53,058 bases of DNA from Planctomycetota bacterium (GCA_017993505.1 JAGOMP010000001.1:1-53058), one strand, 5' to 3'. Positions 18,701 through 26,223 are shown, numbered from the stretch's first letter. Notes: generated from the sequence alone by a model not told the origin. Translations and numbers: made by a program.

Positions 18701-19692
18701 TCGCTTGTAAGATCTTTTTCTAATGTTTTTAAAATTAATGTGTCTAAACGAACATTTTTAGAATCTCGAGTTATATCTTTAGAAGCACCCTCGGCCTCTG
18801 TTAATTGAATATCTGATTCTACTCTTGGTTTTAAAACAGGAACAACTTTAATATCACTATCTAAAATTCTAGCGATTTCTGATTCTTCTAGTACAATACC
18901 AGCGGGAAGAACTAAGTGTGTGTCGGTTGAATCGTTTTTTATTTCTAAGGGACTTGCTAAATATCGTCGCAAGAGTTTTTTAGATGCATTGCTTTGTGCA
19001 CTTGCTGTTTTTAATGAGACATTTTCTACACCATAAAATAATTTTAAAATGGCTTCATCAGTAGAATACATCTCATCCAAGGCACGTAGAAACATGGTAA
19101 TGGGAAATTTTCCATTTTTATCGATTTGAATGACTAATGTGTCTTTTCGTGTGACTGTTACATCAATCCAACTTCCTCGTTCTGGAATGATTAAACACTT
19201 ATGGAGGCGTTTTTCACCAGCAGTGTTGTCTTCTTCAAAATCTACCCCTGGAGAGCGATGTAATTGGCTTACAATTACACGTTCTGCACCATTGATGATA
19301 AATTCTCCGCCCCCAATCATTAGAGGAACTTCTCCTAAATAAACTTCCTCTTCCTCTTCTTTGATTTTTGATTCATCTGTTTTATTAATAAGACGAACTC
19401 TAATTTTAAAAGGGGCACCATAGGTAAGCTTTAACTCACGACATTCATCTAAAGAATATCTTGGTTTTCCTAATTCGTATCCAATAAATTCTAAAATATA
19501 TTTTTGATTGTAGCTATAAATAGGAAAGAATTCGTTGATTAAAGCTTGTAAACCTTTATCATCTCTACAAATGGACGGAGTTTTATATTGTAAAAACTCT
19601 TCATAAGATTTTATTTGAAGCTCAGCTAAATCAGGAACTTCCATAATTTCCTGATGCTTTCCGAAATATCTTTGATTAGGAAAATATTTCAT
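15763..19692 (-). CDS. rpoB: RNA polymerase beta subunit
   Basis: 1309 residues. The rifampicin-pocket region reads LSQVVDQTNPLAQLTHERR followed by LSALGPGG; the positions equivalent to E. coli Q513, D516, H526, R529 and S531 are unchanged, so the pocket looks rifampicin-sensitive. The catalytic-loop motif AGRHGNKGVIS is present. The N-terminal stretch DPSRYRLGRVGRFRLNRKF resembles planctomycete RpoB. About 25 extra, hydrophilic residues (DLTSDRN...TDKN) interrupt the region just before YTAALAKIYARLR. The C-terminus is Lys/Asp-rich. AAGGA is spaced 6 bases before the ATG. A 571-bp gene-free spacer precedes it. Confidence 0.99.
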   Translation of the reverse strand: MKYFPNQRYFGKHQEIMEVPDLAELQIKSYEEFLQYKTPSICRDDKGLQALINEFFPIYSYNQKYILEFIGYELGKPRYSLDECRELKLTYGAPFKIRVRLINKTDESKIKEEEEEVYLGEVPLMIGGGEFIINGAERVIVSQLHRSPGVDFEEDNTAGEKRLHKCLIIPERGSWIDVTVTRKDTLVIQIDKNGKFPITMFLRALDEMYSTDEAILKLFYGVENVSLKTASAQSNASKKLLRRYLASPLEIKNDSTDTHLVLPAGIVLEESEIARILDSDIKVVPVLKPRVESDIQLTEAEGASKDITRDSKNVRLDTLILKTLEKDLTSDRNRVEDPTSDKLKNTDKNLEGYTAALAKIYARLRSGNPFNLEKAKSILSEKFKDPSRYRLGRVGRFRLNRKFHQNVDPEQMALTPEDLINSIRYIMLLRDDRGKVDDIDHLGNRRIRTITELAGEEFRKGFSKLKRHIQEKMNVEGDEPLNPKNLINPKTISSAIEFFFGRGELSQVVDQTNPLAQLTHERRLSALGPGGLNRKRAGFDVRDVHISHYGRICPIETPEGSNIGLISSLSIYSNIDEYGFLQTPYRVVKNGKLTNEIKYLRADEEKNQYMTPSDLETKEDGQIVGSNIMVRYNSDYRFVDPEQINYCDISSKQMVGVSAALIPFLEHDDANRALMGSNMQRQAVPLVKTEPPIVATGMEEIVARNSSMVICSEADGVVTYSDAQKIRIKPDNPKDLDDEELEYTLRKFVGLNERTCLNQKTIVKEGDRVKKGQVIADGAATCKGELALGKNVLVAFMPWNGYNYEDAIIVSEKLVRDDYYTSIHIDEFDAEIRETKLGREEFTRDIPNVSERALQNLDETGVVRVGTMVHPGDILVGKVTPKTKSESTPEEKLLHAIFGRAGEDVKNDSKEVPSGVEGIVIGRSKFTRKIKTSSEDNKLEKEELKRLEDESIEQTYELLKKLYSEITKMTGTYPVNKKTGATVKWREGDYTPKNLKTLKESLNVYNLQMAENDPEQNYKLAALVKKYMDKISEIEDQKVKKSMEIQNGHELPIGVLELVKVYIATKRVLSVGDKMAGRHGNKGVISKILPEEDMPFLEDGTPIEIILNPLGVPSRMNVGQILETHLGWAAHHLGFQAITPVFDGCDEEEINENLEKAGLPRTGTTTLYDGRTGEPFNQKVTVGYIYMLKLHHLVDDKVHARSTGPYSLITQQPLGGKARSGGQRFGEMEVWALESYGAASILQELLTVKSDDLEGRNKIYESMVKGKNTLEPGTPVSFEVLMHEIKGLALDMQLHKRKNSYQKDKDKDD

Positions 19693-19780
19693 CCTACATC
19701 CTTGTTAGAAAAAGTTAAAAAAGCATAAAAACACCACTACCTTATTGCTAGGGTATTCAATTAAATTAAATATATTTTAA

Positions 19781-19889
19781 ATACTATAAAAACTTTAAAT
19801 GAAGGAAATCATAATATTAGTGACAAGGCTATTTTTACATACTATAAAAACTTTGAATGAGAATCATAATATTACTGACAAGGCTATTT
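19781..19889. repeat. 51-54-bp direct repeat upstream of rpoB
   Basis: Copies lie at 19781-19834 and 19839-19889. Both contain ACTATAAAAACTTT, AATCATAATATTA and TGACAAGGCTATTT; the right copy is 3 bp shorter with a few substitutions. They sit in the untranslated leader of rpoB. Confidence 0.8.
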
Positions 19890-20063
19890 ATATATAAGAT
19901 TTTATAAAAATTTCATTTACTGATGATGTTTTTTGAATTGAATAGTTGGGATAAAGTAGAGTAACCATATATCTTTGGATTCTATATATCCTTTGATTCC
20001 TGCTAGGATGATCTAGCAATTTCATATATTGGAATGGAGTTTTTTGTTTTTTTTGAACGGAAA

Positions 20064-20086
20064 AAAACAAGCCTTTTCGGCTTCAC
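20064..20086 (-). terminator. Small GC hairpin with T-run (attenuator candidate)
   Basis: On the minus strand AAGCC-GAAAA-GGCTT is followed by G and then TTTTTT. The stem is only 5 bp, but GC-rich with a tract of T, so partial termination between rplL and rpoB is possible. Confidence 0.5.
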
Positions 20087-20096
20087 AAATAGACGT

Positions 20097-20133
20097 TGTA
20101 TAGACAAGTTTTTATTTATTACTTGTCTATACA
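20097..20133 (-). other. Perfect 13-bp hairpin in rplL-rpoB spacer
   Basis: Arms 20097-20109 (TGTATAGACAAGT) and 20121-20133 are exact complements with an 11-nt loop. No T-run follows on the minus strand. The position matches the RNase III processing site known between rplL and rpoB in E. coli, which is inference by analogy. Confidence 0.6.
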
Positions 20134-20159
20134 TAAAAATGCTATGTTGTATATTCAAT

Positions 20160-20227
20160 TTTTCTATTATTTCAAGTAAATATTGAATAAATATTTTCTA
20201 TTATTTCAAGTAAATATTGAATAAATA
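20160..20227. repeat. Perfect 34-bp tandem duplication
   Basis: Copies at 20160-20193 and 20194-20227 are identical, starting TTTTCTATTATTTCAAGTAA. Being exact, the duplication is probably recent. Confidence 0.88.
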
Positions 20228-20228
20228 A

Positions 20229-20254
20229 ATTGGATTGTTTTACAACAATCCAAT
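20229..20254 (-). terminator. Hairpin after rplL (attenuator/terminator)
   Basis: An 11-bp perfect stem, ATTGGATTGTT (20229-20239) and its complement (20244-20254), with a 4-nt loop. On the minus strand it is followed by TTTATTTATT. It lies 10 bases past the rplL stop and may give partial termination before rpoB. Confidence 0.6.
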
Positions 20255-20263
20255 ATTCAAAAA

Positions 20264-20707
20264 TTATACACCTTTGACTTCGACTGTGGCGCCTTCGCCT
20301 TCTAGTTTGGCTTTGATTTTTTCAGCTTCTTCTTTGCTTACTTTTTCTTTTACTGCTTTTGGTGCAGTGTCAACTAGTTCTTTAGCTTCTTTAAGACCTA
20401 AGTCAGAAACGATTTCACGAACAGCTTTAATAACTTTGATTTTTGCATCGCCTGCAGATACTAAAATCACGTTGAATTCTGTTGGTTCTGCTGGTGTAGT
20501 ATCTGCTGCTCCACCTGCTACTGGCATTGCGCCCATCATCATAGCAGGAGCAGATGCTGTTACATCGAAAACTTCGCAGAATAAATCTTTGAAAGCTTTG
20601 AGATCTAATAGATTATAGCCTTTGAAAACTTCAATAAGAAGTTCATTTTTTTCTGCTGCAGATAGTTTATTTACGTCTTCTAGGAGCTTATTGACAGAGT
20701 CACTCAT
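20264..20707 (-). CDS. rplL: 50S ribosomal protein L7/L12
   Basis: 147 residues from [15 protein letters not shown]. The N-terminal dimerisation helices (1 to about 60) are followed by a flexible Ala/Met/Gly/Pro hinge ([13 protein letters not shown]) and the C-terminal factor-binding domain with [18 protein letters not shown] and [10 protein letters not shown]. It forms the ribosomal stalk that recruits translation GTPases. A longer frame begins at 20758, but GGAG lies just before the ATG at 20707 and homology starts there. The N-terminal part is slightly longer than in E. coli (121 residues), with the hinge and stalk helices accounting for the excess. It is co-transcribed with rplJ. Confidence 0.97.
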   Translation of the reverse strand: MSDSVNKLLEDVNKLSAAEKNELLIEVFKGYNLLDLKAFKDLFCEVFDVTASAPAMMMGAMPVAGGAADTTPAEPTEFNVILVSAGDAKIKVIKAVREIVSDLGLKEAKELVDTAPKAVKEKVSKEEAEKIKAKLEGEGATVEVKGV

Positions 20708-20806
20708 CACGATCTCCAATATATCTAAAAAAGGTTGAATTTTCAAAATTTTAATCAATTCTCAAAAAAATGTGGAATTGTGTAAGTTTGTATTTTCTGT
20801 TATATT

Positions 20807-20841
20807 CTCTAATTGCAACCATTAATTAAAAGCAATCAGAG
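20807..20841 (-). other. Hairpin between rplJ and rplL
   Basis: CTCTAATTGC (20807-20816) pairs with GCAATCAGAG (20832-20841) with one G-T mismatch. It belongs to the AATTGC-arm hairpin set found across this operon. Confidence 0.55.
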
Positions 20842-20877
20842 TTAAATGCCACTTTACACTTTGTATGTGGCGAATGA

Positions 20878-21408
20878 TTAACTGGCTTGTTTTTCTAATT
20901 TTTCGATTAGATTTCCTAAGCCATTGCTTACATTCTGCATTGCAGAATTGACAAGAACAGGAACTTGTTTGAGGGGGCTTTCGAAAGCACCTGCAAGTAG
21001 AGATAGAAGAACTTCTCTGGGAGGGACTTTTGCCAATTCTTCAATTTGCTCCATTTGAAGAACTTGTCCATACAAACATCCACCTTTAATGGTGATGGAT
21101 TTTTTTTGTTTTTTTACCCATTCTGTAAGGAACTTAGCTACTTCAACAGGGGAATCGCCACCATATACCATGGCAATTTGTCCAGTCAATTCATTTCTTA
21201 AATCTATATTGTACAAATTTTGGAAAGTAATTGCAGCTAAAGAATTTTTAAGTACTTTTAGAGACATTTTGTTTTCACGAACTGCACTTCTGAGAATATA
21301 TGTATTTTCAGAATTGAGTTTATCGTACGTGATAAGAATAAAAGAGTCAACGTTCTCTAAACTTTTTTGTAATTCTTGTGCCATTAGCTTTCGAAGAACT
21401 TTAGACAT
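20878..21408 (-). CDS. rplJ: 50S ribosomal protein L10
   Basis: 176 residues. L10 anchors the L7/L12 stalk to 23S rRNA beside L11. The family features LRSAVRENKMSLKVLKNSLA and the C-terminal helix that binds L12 dimers (ending NLIEKLEKQAS) are present. AAGGAG precedes the ATG at a spacing of about 8 bases. The gap to rplA is only 47 bp, too short for a large L10 leader structure of the E. coli type, so if autoregulation exists it would work differently or through the rplK-rplA mRNA. Confidence 0.97.
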   Translation of the reverse strand: MSKVLRKLMAQELQKSLENVDSFILITYDKLNSENTYILRSAVRENKMSLKVLKNSLAAITFQNLYNIDLRNELTGQIAMVYGGDSPVEVAKFLTEWVKKQKKSITIKGGCLYGQVLQMEQIEELAKVPPREVLLSLLAGAFESPLKQVPVLVNSAMQNVSNGLGNLIEKLEKQAS

Positions 21409-21455
21409 AATTTTAACTCCTTCTATTTGTTTATTGAAATAATTTGGGCAATGGA

Positions 21456-22199
21456 CTAGATGCGTTTTAATTCTAACGGAATTCCAGGACCCATAGAAGA
21501 AGAAATGACTACTTTTTGGATATATGTACCTTTAGCTGTAGTTGGTTTTACATGTCTAATATGTTCCATGAAAGTATCTATATTGACGATAAGATCTTCG
21601 GCAGCAAAATTGAGTTTTCCTACTGGTGCATGTACGTTTCCACCATTGTCAGTACGAAATTCTACTTTACCAGCTTTAAATTCTACAACAGCTTTTGCTA
21701 CATCAGGTGTAACTGTGCCAGATTTAGGAGAAGGCATTTTACCTTTGGGACCTAAAACTTTTCCTAGTTTACTGAGATGTCTCATCATACTAGGATGGGC
21801 GATTGCAACGTCAAAATCCATCCAGTTTTCATTTAGAATTTTCTCTACTATATCTACAGAACCTACGTAATCTGCACCTGCTTTTTGAGCATCGTCAGCT
21901 AATTCGCCTTCTGCAAATACTAGGACTTTGACTTCTTTACCTATACCTTTTGGTAAAGATACTGACCCTCGAACCATTTGGTCAGATTTTCTTGGATCAA
22001 CGCCTAGCTTCATCATAATTTCAACAGATTCGTTGAATTTGCTAGGTTTCATTTGTTTCAATAAGGCAACGGCATCTTCTAATGGATAGCGTTCTAGCTT
22101 ATTGATTTTCTTGACATTTTCTAAATGTCTCTTGGAAGACGGTCTTCGGTTGGGATGTCCAGGACGACGTCTTTTTGGTTTTGCCTCGGTGTTTTCCAT
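21456..22199 (-). CDS. rplA: 50S ribosomal protein L1
   Basis: 247 residues. The L1 signature is visible in KFNESVEIMMKLGVDPRKSD, and the family glycine-rich segment in LGKVLGPKGKMPSPKSGTV. The protein begins with about 25 basic residues (KPKRRRPGHPNRRPSSKRH) that are not in E. coli L1, which could add rRNA contacts. The L1 stalk controls release of the deacylated tRNA. The 181-bp gap upstream to rplK holds a long imperfect inverted repeat. Only a weak GAG precedes the ATG. Confidence 0.97.
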   Translation of the reverse strand: MENTEAKPKRRRPGHPNRRPSSKRHLENVKKINKLERYPLEDAVALLKQMKPSKFNESVEIMMKLGVDPRKSDQMVRGSVSLPKGIGKEVKVLVFAEGELADDAQKAGADYVGSVDIVEKILNENWMDFDVAIAHPSMMRHLSKLGKVLGPKGKMPSPKSGTVTPDVAKAVVEFKAGKVEFRTDNGGNVHAPVGKLNFAAEDLIVNIDTFMEHIRHVKPTTAKGTYIQKVVISSSMGPGIPLELKRI

Positions 22200-22215
22200 A
22201 TTTATTTACTCTAAA

Positions 22216-22353
22216 CCCTGATTGCTAGTTGATAAAATTCCTTAATTACTAGTGAAAATTAGTGTCTGCTAATAATTTGATAATTTGAAAATTTCTTTAG
22301 ACTAGCACAGGATTCACTAATCTTACTAGCAATTAGGGCATTCTAATTGTTAG
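22216..22353 (-). other. Inverted repeats in rplK-rplA spacer
   Basis: CCCTGATTGCTAGT (22216-22229) is complementary, with one mismatch, to ACTAGCAATTAGGG (22325-22338), closing about 95 bases. The right arm can alternatively pair with CTAATTGTTAG (22343-22353). It is a member of the operon's AATTGCTAG hairpin set. Confidence 0.6.
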
Positions 22354-22380
22354 TTTATAATATTCCAAACTCATAGAACT

Positions 22381-22806
22381 TTAAGGAATTATATCAATTC
22401 CCATGCTCTTAGCTGTTCCTTCAACAAGTTTGATAGCATGATTTTCATCATAGGCATTCATAAAATTGATTTTTTTTCTAACAATATCTAAAACTTGTGC
22501 TTTTGTAACTTTACCTACTTTGTCACGATTTGGTACACCAGAACCTTTTACAATCCCTGCCGCTTGTTTAAGCATAACAGATACAGGAGGTCCTTTGATA
22601 ACCATTTCGAAAGATTTATCTTTGTAGATAGTCAAAATAACACCGACTTTGACTCCTTTGTATTCCTGAGTTATCTCGTTAAACTGTCTAACGAAAGCAC
22701 CGATATTGACTTGGTGTTGGCTTAAAACAGGACCTACAGGAGGGGCAGGAGTTGCCTGACCACCAGTCACCATAAGTTTTACTTTTGCTACTACTTCTTT
22801 TGCCAT
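22381..22806 (-). CDS. rplK: 50S ribosomal protein L11
   Basis: 141 residues, the standard length. The N-terminal domain has the conserved proline-rich QATPAPPVGPVL, and the C-terminal rRNA-binding domain contains the typical KAQV-DI sequence and the ending VEGTAKSMGIDI. L11 forms the GTPase-associated centre with 23S rRNA helices 43/44 and, with its N-terminal domain, takes part in stringent-response sensing. GAGGA lies 5 bases before the ATG. It is the first gene of the rplKAJL set, directly downstream of nusG as in most bacteria. Confidence 0.98.
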   Translation of the reverse strand: MAKEVVAKVKLMVTGGQATPAPPVGPVLSQHQVNIGAFVRQFNEITQEYKGVKVGVILTIYKDKSFEMVIKGPPVSVMLKQAAGIVKGSGVPNRDKVGKVTKAQVLDIVRKKINFMNAYDENHAIKLVEGTAKSMGIDIIP

Positions 22807-22850
22807 ATTTTCCTCGACCCATTGAGAAAGGAAATTAATTACTTTTTTTT

Positions 22851-22909
22851 CTAATTGCTCATATTAATTAAACTTATTTTTTATTTTCTATGAAACAATT
22901 AGATATGAG
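22851..22909 (-). other. Interleaved inverted repeats in nusG-rplK spacer
   Basis: CTAATTG (22851-22857) and CTCATAT (22858-22864) are followed by CAATTAG (22896-22902) and ATATGAG (22903-22909). The order A-B-A'-B' means the two stems cannot both nest; the RNA could form a pseudoknot or switch between the two. Confidence 0.5.
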
Positions 22910-23016
22910 TTGTTAAAGCAATTCATTTGTGAATTATTATATACAATTTTTGTTTAAAACTCAATAAAAAAATTTGTGATTCATTATTTTTATATATATT
23001 GATTGCAAATTGAAAA

Positions 23017-23649
23017 TTAAACTTCAGGATTTTCAATTTGCCAATATTTTAATTCTACTTGAGTGAATCGACCAAAAATTCCTATTCTTACTTTTATGAT
23101 AGCTTTATCTTCGTTGACTTCGTCAACAATTCCTTCATAATTTTCAAACGCACCTTCTTTAATTTTAACGGTTTGACCTATATAGAAAGTCACTTTTGGT
23201 CTAGGTTTATCATGGCTATGTCTGCAAGTTTCTAACATTTTATTGACTTCATCTTCTGTTAAAGTACCTGCAAAATCACCGACTCCTGGAACAGACCGCA
23301 CAATATAATGTGTATGTTCATCTTTTGTCATGTGAATCATAACATAACCTGGATAAATTTTTCTTTCAATCACTCGTTTGTAATTTTTACGAGTTTCTGT
23401 TACTTTTTCTGTAGGAACGATGACTTGACTGATCTTATCTTTCAAATTCATCAGTTCAATTCGGCTCTCTAGACTGGCTTTTACTTTATCTTCGCGACCA
23501 CTTTGAACTCGTAGAACATACCATTCCAATGTACTATTGGTCGGTTTGATCGTTCTTTCTTCTGTAGTTGAAGAAGTATCTGTTTCTTCTTCTTGATTTA
23601 GTTCTTCTAAATCTGAATTTTTTTCTTCATTCAGTTTCAAATTATTCAT
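23017..23649 (-). CDS. nusG: Transcription antitermination factor NusG
   Basis: About 210 residues. After about 38 acidic, Ser/Thr-rich residues, the NGN domain starts at LEWYVLRVQSG and includes RKIYPGYVMIHM. The C-terminal KOW domain (VTFYIGQTVKIKEGAFENYEGIV) binds S10/NusE or Rho. NusG binds RNA polymerase and suppresses pausing. The start is uncertain: TTG at 23655, ATG at 23649 and TTG at 23640 are all in frame. Only the last has a well-spaced GGAG, but ATG is the commonest choice. A perfect 10-bp hairpin ends a few bases before these codons. The extended acidic N-terminus is unlike E. coli NusG (181 aa). Confidence 0.93.
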   Translation of the reverse strand: MNNLKLNEEKNSDLEELNQEEETDTSSTTEERTIKPTNSTLEWYVLRVQSGREDKVKASLESRIELMNLKDKISQVIVPTEKVTETRKNYKRVIERKIYPGYVMIHMTKDEHTHYIVRSVPGVGDFAGTLTEDEVNKMLETCRHSHDKPRPKVTFYIGQTVKIKEGAFENYEGIVDEVNEDKAIIKVRIGIFGRFTQVELKYWQIENPEV

Positions 23650-23653
23650 CTCC

Positions 23654-23677
23654 AATCTCTAATTGTTATTAGAGATT
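23654..23677 (-). promoter_or_regulatory. Hairpin abutting the nusG start
   Basis: AATCTCTAAT (23654-23663), loop TGTT, and ATTAGAGATT (23668-23677) form a perfect 10-bp stem. It lies immediately upstream of the nusG initiation region and could limit ribosome access. Confidence 0.6.
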
Positions 23678-23727
23678 CGTCTGTATCTTTCTTATTGGTG
23701 AGCCAGCCATACTTTACATTTAAACTT

Positions 23728-23764
23728 TCTAATTGCTATTTGTGATTTTGCAGTAGCAATTAGA
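23728..23764 (-). other. Hairpin in secE-nusG spacer
   Basis: TCTAATTGCTA (23728-23738) and TAGCAATTAGA (23754-23764) form a perfect 11-bp stem with a 15-nt loop; the stem extends with a small bulge into AAACT/AGTTT. Confidence 0.65.
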
Positions 23765-23776
23765 GTTTAAATAGTT

Positions 23777-24250
23777 TTATTTAAAGAAAAATAGACGAAG
23801 TATTCTATCTAATAATATATCTGAAGCAAATAGAAACAATCCCGTTACAATAATTACTATAATAACCACAACAGAAGAATCAACTACTTCCATAGGAGTT
23901 GGCCATGCTACTTTACGCATTTCATCTTCTGTATTGATTAAAAATTCAGAAGTACGAACGTGTTTAAAACAAAAATATGCTAATAGCAAGAGTATTATTA
24001 TAGCTAGTGATAGAGTTATCAATAAGCGAGGAGATACACCGATAGAAATGTTTAAAGTTTCGATTTCTAAAGTGAAGAAGTTTTGATATAAACGTTTCCA
24101 GAAATCTGGTCTTTGTTCTGCAAGAACGGAATTGTAAGGAAATCCAATATAAAAGCGATAAACGCCAAACATCATTAATGCTGCAGATGCAAGAAATACG
24201 CTCCAACGAACGATTTTCCCTTGTTTCCCCTTATAGCTCAATGAAAACAT
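23777..24250 (-). CDS. secE: Preprotein translocase subunit SecE (three-TM form)
   Basis: 157 residues. The conserved SecE core is at the C-terminus: an amphipathic helix EFLINTEDEMRKVAWPTP and the following membrane helix (about 124-146). Two additional membrane helices precede it (about 14-36 and 75-95), giving a three-TM protein like the E. coli SecE, but with a longer first loop. SecE clamps the SecY channel. The position between rpmG and nusG is the classic one. GGAG and a second AGGGA precede the ATG. Identification rests on the core motif and on position. Confidence 0.93.
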   Translation of the reverse strand: MFSLSYKGKQGKIVRWSVFLASAALMMFGVYRFYIGFPYNSVLAEQRPDFWKRLYQNFFTLEIETLNISIGVSPRLLITLSLAIIILLLLAYFCFKHVRTSEFLINTEDEMRKVAWPTPMEVVDSSVVVIIVIIVTGLFLFASDILLDRILRLFFFK

Positions 24251-24320
24251 TCCCTAATTCTCCTTGTGTTGGGACACTGATCAAATAAATTTTTTGAATA
24301 TTTTTTTTTGCAAAATTGAG

Positions 24321-24399
24321 AATTGCTAGTTAAAGTTTATTTAGACTTGAACTAGCAATTAAAAGTTCCATCTCGTAGCACTCCTTAGAGCACTACGAG
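24321..24399 (-). other. Two hairpins in rpmG-secE spacer
   Basis: AATTGCTAGTT (24321-24331) pairs perfectly with AACTAGCAATT (24350-24360). A second, GC-richer hairpin has CTCGTAG (24372-24378) and CTACGAG (24393-24399), with an inner CTC/GAG pairing. The second begins 8 bases beyond the rpmG stop. Confidence 0.65.
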
Positions 24400-24406
24400 C
24401 AATGAA

Positions 24407-24595
24407 CTATTTCTTTCTTTCGCGATGTTCAGAATGTTCCCGACAAAATTTGCAGAACTTTTTCAAAACTAATTTTTCAATCTGTTTTTCTTTTTTTGGA
24501 CCACGTGATTTTGTCTGTTTGCTGGTGCGATAGTTTCGATTTTTACATTCAGAGCATTCCAGCGTAACGTATTCACGAGAACTTTTCTTAGCCAT
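24407..24595 (-). CDS. rpmG: 50S ribosomal protein L33
   Basis: 62 residues. Two CXXC pairs (CSEC and CKFC) give the zinc-binding form of L33, and the family pattern YVTLECSECKNRNYRTSK is present. L33 sits near the E-site. The tuf stop codon ends three bases before this ATG, so the two genes are tightly coupled; GGGGTAA, inside the end of tuf, is the probable ribosome binding site. The tuf-rpmG-secE order is conserved in many bacterial phyla. Confidence 0.95.
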   Translation of the reverse strand: MAKKSSREYVTLECSECKNRNYRTSKQTKSRGPKKEKQIEKLVLKKFCKFCREHSEHRERKK

Positions 24596-24598
24596 GGA

Positions 24599-25786
24599 TT
24601 ACCCCAAAATTTCTGTTACGACACCTGCACCAACGGTTTTGCCACCTTCACGTATAGCGAAACGTAATTCTTTTTCCATAGCGACAGGAGTAATTAATGT
24701 TACTTCTAAGGTAACATTATCACCAGGCATAACCATTTCTGCACCGATAATATCTACAGTACCAGTTACGTCAGTTGTTCTGAAATAAAATTGTGGTCTA
24801 TAGCCTTTGAAGAAAGGTTTGTGGCGTCCGCCTTCTTCTTTATCCAAAATATATACGGTAGCTTTGAATTTTGTATGTGGAGTAATAGAACCTGGTTTAG
24901 CAAGGACTTGTCCTCTTTCAAGTTCATCCTTTTCTACACCACGTAATAGTAAACCAACATTATCACCTGCTTGACCTTCATCTAACAATTTACGGAACAT
25001 TTCAACGCCTGTGCAAACTGTTTTCTTAATTTCAGGTCTAATACCAACGATTTCTAATGGATCATTGACTTTAATAATGCCTCGTTCAATACGACCTGTT
25101 CCTACAGTTCCACGACCTTTAATAGAAAATACGTCTTCTACTGGCATTAAGAATGGTTTGTCAGTTGGTCTGGCTGGTGTGGGGATGTATTCATCCACTG
25201 CTTTCATAAGTGCGATAATGGATTGTTTACCGTATTTAGTGTCTTTGCCTTGCAAACCTTCTAGAGCAGAACCACGAATCACTGGAACTTCATCTCCTGG
25301 GAATTCGTATTTTGATAATGTTTCACGAACTTCCATTTCAGATAATTCCATCATATCTTCATCAGTTGCATCGCATTTGTTTAAAAATACTACGATATAA
25401 GGAACGTTTACTTGGTGAGCCAAGAGGATGTGTTCCCGAGTTTGTGGCATAGGTCCATCTGTTGCTGCAACTACTAGGATAGCACCATCCATTTGAGCTG
25501 CACCAGTAATCATGTTTTTGATATAGTCAGCGTGTCCTGGGCAGTCTACGTGCGCATAGTGACGTGCTTCTGTTTCATATTCTACGTGGCATAATTGGAT
25601 CGTGATTCCACGAGTTTTTTCTTCGGGTGCTTTATCAATTTGATCAAATGCCATTTTGTGAGCTAGACCTAAGCTAGATAAGGTCTCTGTGATAGCCGCT
25701 GTCAATGTGGTTTTACCATGATCAATGTGACCGATAGTACCAATATTGACGTGGGGCTTAGTTCTTTCGAACTTTTCCTTTGCCAT
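24599..25786 (-). CDS. tuf: Elongation factor Tu
   Basis: 395 residues, the usual length. GTP-binding motifs: [10 protein letters not shown] (P-loop; Ile replaces the common Val), RGITI (switch I), DCPGHADY (G3) and NKCD (G4). Domain 2 and 3 landmarks follow, with VGLLLRG, PGSITPH and [12 protein letters not shown] at the end. EF-Tu delivers aminoacyl-tRNA to the ribosome. AGGAG lies 9 bases before the ATG. It directly follows four tRNA genes, and no other gene intervenes in the 437-bp gap. Confidence 0.99.
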   Translation of the reverse strand: MAKEKFERTKPHVNIGTIGHIDHGKTTLTAAITETLSSLGLAHKMAFDQIDKAPEEKTRGITIQLCHVEYETEARHYAHVDCPGHADYIKNMITGAAQMDGAILVVAATDGPMPQTREHILLAHQVNVPYIVVFLNKCDATDEDMMELSEMEVRETLSKYEFPGDEVPVIRGSALEGLQGKDTKYGKQSIIALMKAVDEYIPTPARPTDKPFLMPVEDVFSIKGRGTVGTGRIERGIIKVNDPLEIVGIRPEIKKTVCTGVEMFRKLLDEGQAGDNVGLLLRGVEKDELERGQVLAKPGSITPHTKFKATVYILDKEEGGRHKPFFKGYRPQFYFRTTDVTGTVDIIGAEMVMPGDNVTLEVTLITPVAMEKELRFAIREGGKTVGAGVVTEILG

Positions 25787-26223
25787 AAGGACATCTCCTA
25801 AAAAATTTGGCTCTCTGCATGCTACGCAAAATCTTTTTTCACTATTTTGCGTATCTTTTATTTTTACTGAATAATCCTATTTGATATAGTATAGGATTTA
25901 AAATTATAACTTACTACCCTAATTGCTAGTCGTTAAAATTTCCATTTTAAGAATTGCTAGCGATAATTCATGCGTCTAGCAACTAAAATTATAATTTTTT
26001 TTTACATAAATGCAAGAAATTTATTAATTTTTTATATAAAATTTTTTTTATTTTTTTTATATAAGAGAAATGTTGATAAAATAAGGAGGAATTTTGTTGC
26101 TAGTATTTTGAAATTTACAGAATTTAAACGCTGTATTACTTCTATGAAATTATTGTAGGGATTTTTTATTTCTGTAGATGTAAGGAAAGGATAATTGAAG
26201 TAAAGAATTTCATAGAAATTTCT
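25787..26223 (-). other. Spacer between tRNA-Thr(GGT) and tuf
   Basis: A 437-bp gene-free stretch. Near tuf it contains hairpin arms AATCCTAT (25873-25880) with ATAGGATT (25891-25898) and TTGCTAG (25954-25960) with CTAGCAA (25976-25982), plus a further AATTGCTAG at 25921. The remainder is T-rich and without a convincing gene or strong promoter. The hairpins may separate tRNA processing from tuf translation. Confidence 0.5.

Larger units (their letters stand above)
19693..20263 (-). other. rplL-rpoB spacer (571 bp) with repeats and hairpins
   Basis: No gene is seen. On the minus strand, reading from rplL, it holds a hairpin just after rplL (20229-20254), a 34-bp tandem duplication, a perfect 13-bp hairpin (20097-20133), a small terminator-like hairpin (about 20064-20086) and a 51-54-bp direct repeat before rpoB. 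In E. coli the rplL-rpoB gap holds an attenuator and an RNase III site, and these hairpins are plausible functional counterparts (inference). Confidence 0.6.

Noticed and set aside
19888..20070. Small minus-strand frame upstream of rpoB
   Set aside because: It has no homology or ribosome binding site and lies in a spacer with repeats and hairpins.
21409..21455. L10 leader (rplJ autoregulatory RNA)
   Set aside because: Only 47 bp separate rplA from rplJ, too little for the known L10 leader fold.
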